Both the position numbers and the translations under genes were made by a program. From an uncultured Bacilli bacterium (GTDB lineage: Bacteria; Bacillota_I; Bacilli_A; RF39; UBA660): DNA of 26,442 nucleotides. Positions within the stretch are counted from its first letter, which is position 1, and every line of letters begins with the position of its first letter. Where the stretch lies: positions 1-26,442 of the forward strand of contig CAKOJC010000016.1 in the NCBI GenBank assembly GCA_934088535.1, written 5' to 3'. Positions 24,862-26,442 of the stretch are shown one piece after another. A model generated the notes under the pieces. The model was not told the DNA's origin and did no database searches. It saw nothing but the letters and a program-made list of their open reading frames with translations.

Positions 24862-24897
24862 TTCTTCACCTCGTAAAAGTATGATAGCAAAATATCA

Positions 24898-24926
24898 TTT
24901 AAAAGTAAATTTAAAAGTAGTATAAT
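24898..24926 (+). promoter_or_regulatory. Probable promoter of the B3/B4-domain gene
   Basis: TTTAAA (24898-24903), 17 bases and TATAAT (24921-24926), 24 bases before the ATG. Confidence 0.5.
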
Positions 24927-24950
24927 GTAGTGAAATAAAGGAGTGATGAT

Positions 24951-25659
24951 ATGAAATTTGAAGTATCAAAATATTTTTTTGATAAAGTTGAAGATGCAGT
25001 TTTTGGAGTAGTAGTTGTTAAAAACTTTAATAACAAAGTTTCATATAATTACATAAATAATATGTTTAACGAATCTCTAAAGACTTCTAAAGAAAAAATT
25101 TTTAAATGTAAAAAATAAGGAAGAAGATTGGATACAACCATATAGAGAAGCATTTAGAAAATTAAATATAAACCCTAATAAGTATATGTGTTCAATCGAA
25201 GCACTTATGACTAGAATATCTAAAGGAAATGATGTACCTCATATTAATTCAATTGTTGATTTAGGAAATGCATTATCTTTAAAGTATGAATTACCAATAG
25301 GTGTACATGATATGGATAACTTTATTGATGGTAATATACAAATAAGAGAGAGTGATGGTAATGATAATTTTGTACCATTCGGAAGTGATGAAATAGAACA
25401 TCCAGAAGTTGGAGAAATTATCTATGCATCAGGTAGTGAAGTAAAAACAAGAAGATGGACTTGGAGACAAGGAGAGAAGAGTAAGGTAACAGAAGAATCA
25501 AAAAACTTCTTTATACCAATTGATGGATTCACTTCTAATAAAGATAAGATATTAGAACTTCAAGAAGAATTAGTTAAATATTTAAAGGACGAATTAAAAC
25601 TTAAAGTATATACTGGTATTGTGGATAAAGATAATAGAATGTTTGAAATTAAAGCGTAA
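24951..25659 (+). pseudogene. B3/B4 tRNA-binding domain protein, frameshifted
   Basis: A normal start (AAGGAGTGATGATATG, ATG at 24951) opens a frame that stops at 25118. The next frame, open before 25117, continues NVKNKEEDWIQPYREAFRKL and then PHINSIVDLGNALSLKYELP, GVHDMDNFIDG and RRWTWRQGEKSKVTEESKNF. These are the B3/B4 domain found in phenylalanyl-tRNA synthetase beta chains and as free-standing proteins of about 230 residues that may check tRNA or amino acids. Removing one T from the run at 25099-25103 restores a continuous protein (KTSKEKILNVKNKEED). Both halves look well conserved, so the change is recent, or is a sequencing or assembly error in a homopolymer. If real, only 55 residues are made from the start. 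Confidence 0.8.
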
Positions 25660-25674
25660 TTGCTTCTTTTTTTT
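25652..25674 (+). terminator. Weak terminator after the B3/B4 gene
   Basis: AAGC/GCTT 4-bp stem followed by a long T-run; overlaps the stop codon. Confidence 0.4.
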
Positions 25675-25781
25675 ATGAAATAAATTCATAGCCAACTAAA
25701 TTTAAAGCACGAAATATAGATATTAATTAAGTATTAAAAGAAAAAAATAAAGAATTTTATGAAAAATATATATATTTATAG

Positions 25782-25810
25782 TTGACAGGCTGAAGTTCTT
25801 CTAGTATAAT
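25782..25810 (+). promoter_or_regulatory. Perfect sigma-A promoter of tRNA-Gly
   Basis: TTGACA (25782-25787), 17 bases, TATAAT (25805-25810). The spacer contains a 13-base sequence complementary to part of the tRNA gene it drives. Confidence 0.92.
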
Positions 25811-25850
25811 GAATTATGCAATTCAAGAAAGCGAATACTTTCTAAAAAGT

Positions 25851-25924
25851 GCAGGTGTAGTTTAATGGTAGAACTTCAGCCTTCCAAGCTGCTAACGTGG
25901 GTCCGATTCCCATCACCTGCTCCA
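25851..25924 (+). tRNA. tRNA-Gly (TCC)
   Basis: A 74-base cloverleaf. Acceptor GCAGGTG/CACCTGC, discriminator T and encoded CCA. D stem GTTT/GAAC. Anticodon loop CTTCCAA with anticodon TCC. T arm GTGGG, TCCGATT, CCCAT. The outermost pair of the anticodon stem (T in TCAGC against C in GCTGC) is mismatched, which is unusual but does not spoil the fold. Confidence 0.96.
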
Positions 25925-25962
25925 GAAGCAAAAATCGTCGCACCAAAGCGATGTTAATGATT

Positions 25963-25990
25963 AAATCAATCAGAAATGATTGATTTTTTT
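25963..25990 (+). terminator. Rho-independent terminator of tRNA-Gly
   Basis: AAATCAATCA (25963-25972) and TGATTGATTT (25977-25986), GAAA loop, followed by T. A small TCGC/GCGA hairpin lies between the tRNA and this site. Confidence 0.9.
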
Positions 25991-26018
25991 GTCGTTTAAG
26001 AAAGGTGTTGATGATATT

Positions 26019-26294
26019 ATGATAAAAATAATCAAACAAGAAATTAAAATAAGTCATGAACTTAAAAGCAAAGTTGAATGGGCTTGTAAACTTAATAATA
26101 CTAAACCATTTTTTATTAATGGCAGTTTATTAAAGTTAGAACCTACCAATATAGGCTATATAGAGCCTCATAGAGCAATTATTAATAATAAGACATATCT
26201 TTTATTTAATGGACACGAATTTGTTTACTACAGAGATTTAAATACCAAAATTAAACTATCTGATTTAAAAGATTTCATTAAAAAACTAAAATAA
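26019..26294 (+). CDS. Small hypothetical protein
   Basis: The 92-residue product has no family that I recognise. It is basic and mixed alpha/beta (ISHELKSKVEWACKLNN, FINGSLLKLEP, LLFNGHEFVYYRDL) and ends in a Lys-rich helix. The ATG at 26019 is 13 bases after AAAGG, slightly far. It lies 95 bases after tRNA-Gly, a common place for integrated genes. Confidence 0.5.
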   Translation: MIKIIKQEIKISHELKSKVEWACKLNNTKPFFINGSLLKLEPTNIGYIEPHRAIINNKTYLLFNGHEFVYYRDLNTKIKLSDLKDFIKKLK

Positions 26295-26304
26295 TGACAA
26301 AATT

Positions 26305-26373
26305 TGTGCTATAACAGTTATAGAAAATATTAAACCTATTGGGTGAAGTAGTATTTATAACCATTATAGCACA
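26305..26373. repeat. Large imperfect inverted repeat
   Basis: TGTGCTATAACAGTTATAG (26305-26323) pairs with TTATAACCATTATAGCACA (26355-26373): 16 Watson-Crick pairs and one G-U of 19, outer 10 bp perfect, 31-base loop. Each arm is itself a small palindrome (CTATAA-CAG-TTATAG in the left), and the right arm read on the minus strand contains TG-C-TATAAT, an extended -10. It could be paired operators, a promoter region or a small repeat element. The remaining bases to 26442 show nothing else that I can name. Confidence 0.55.
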
Positions 26374-26442
26374 GATGTTGTAAAAAGTAATAAGAAGTTG
26401 CTTTATGCAATTTTATTAAATATTTTAATTATTATTCTATTT

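Overview
The window is about three quarters A+T and densely packed. It uses the standard bacterial code: Trp is TGG throughout and stops are mostly TAA. It looks like a chromosomal segment from a low-GC member of the Bacillota. The organism has a peptidoglycan wall (a MurE with the DNPR motif expected for meso-diaminopimelate), a phosphoketolase (fermentative sugar use) and FeoAB (ferrous iron uptake). It also carries cotJ-type spore coat/manganese catalase genes, which hint at a spore-forming ancestry. An uncultured gut Bacilli/Mollicutes-like lineage fits, but that placement is inference.

Layout. 1-4336: the 3' end of a thermonuclease gene, a HAAS-domain membrane protein, an unknown convergent gene, and feoA-feoB. 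4349-5571: tRNA-Asn on the minus strand and a stand-alone ClpB-like AAA+ ATPase. 5746-8365: a two-gene ABC exporter, then on the minus strand a CotJA-CotJB fusion followed by CotJC. 8500-11350: tsaE and phosphoketolase. 11383-13376: two minus-strand paralogues (Tim44-like region plus zinc ribbon), each preceded by a copy of a well-conserved intergenic element that ends in its own plus-strand terminator. 13377-17284: HD hydrolase, murE, two small unknown genes, a metallo-beta-lactamase-fold hydrolase and an orphan MraZ-like regulator. 17370-22562: EamA transporter, mscL, a four-gene run (DUF4236, a membrane protein, a DUF1653-flavin-barrel fusion, a secreted putative zinc peptidase) and an unknown helical protein with a near-ideal promoter.

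22563-24313 is the most unusual part. A decayed 5' fragment of an IS30-family element is followed by about 170 bases rich in inverted repeats, then a retron-type reverse transcriptase. The layout matches a retron msr-msd RNA plus its RT. The RT is cut by an in-frame TAA, and the same frame continues for 29 codons that look like the missing C-terminus. The rest holds an unknown minus-strand gene, a frameshifted B3/B4-domain gene, tRNA-Gly with a perfect promoter, a small unknown gene and a large terminal inverted repeat.

Most genes are housekeeping or loosely linked. Local functional units are feoAB, the ABC pair, the cotJ pair, the 18801-22050 run, the duplicated zinc-ribbon units and the retron-like locus.
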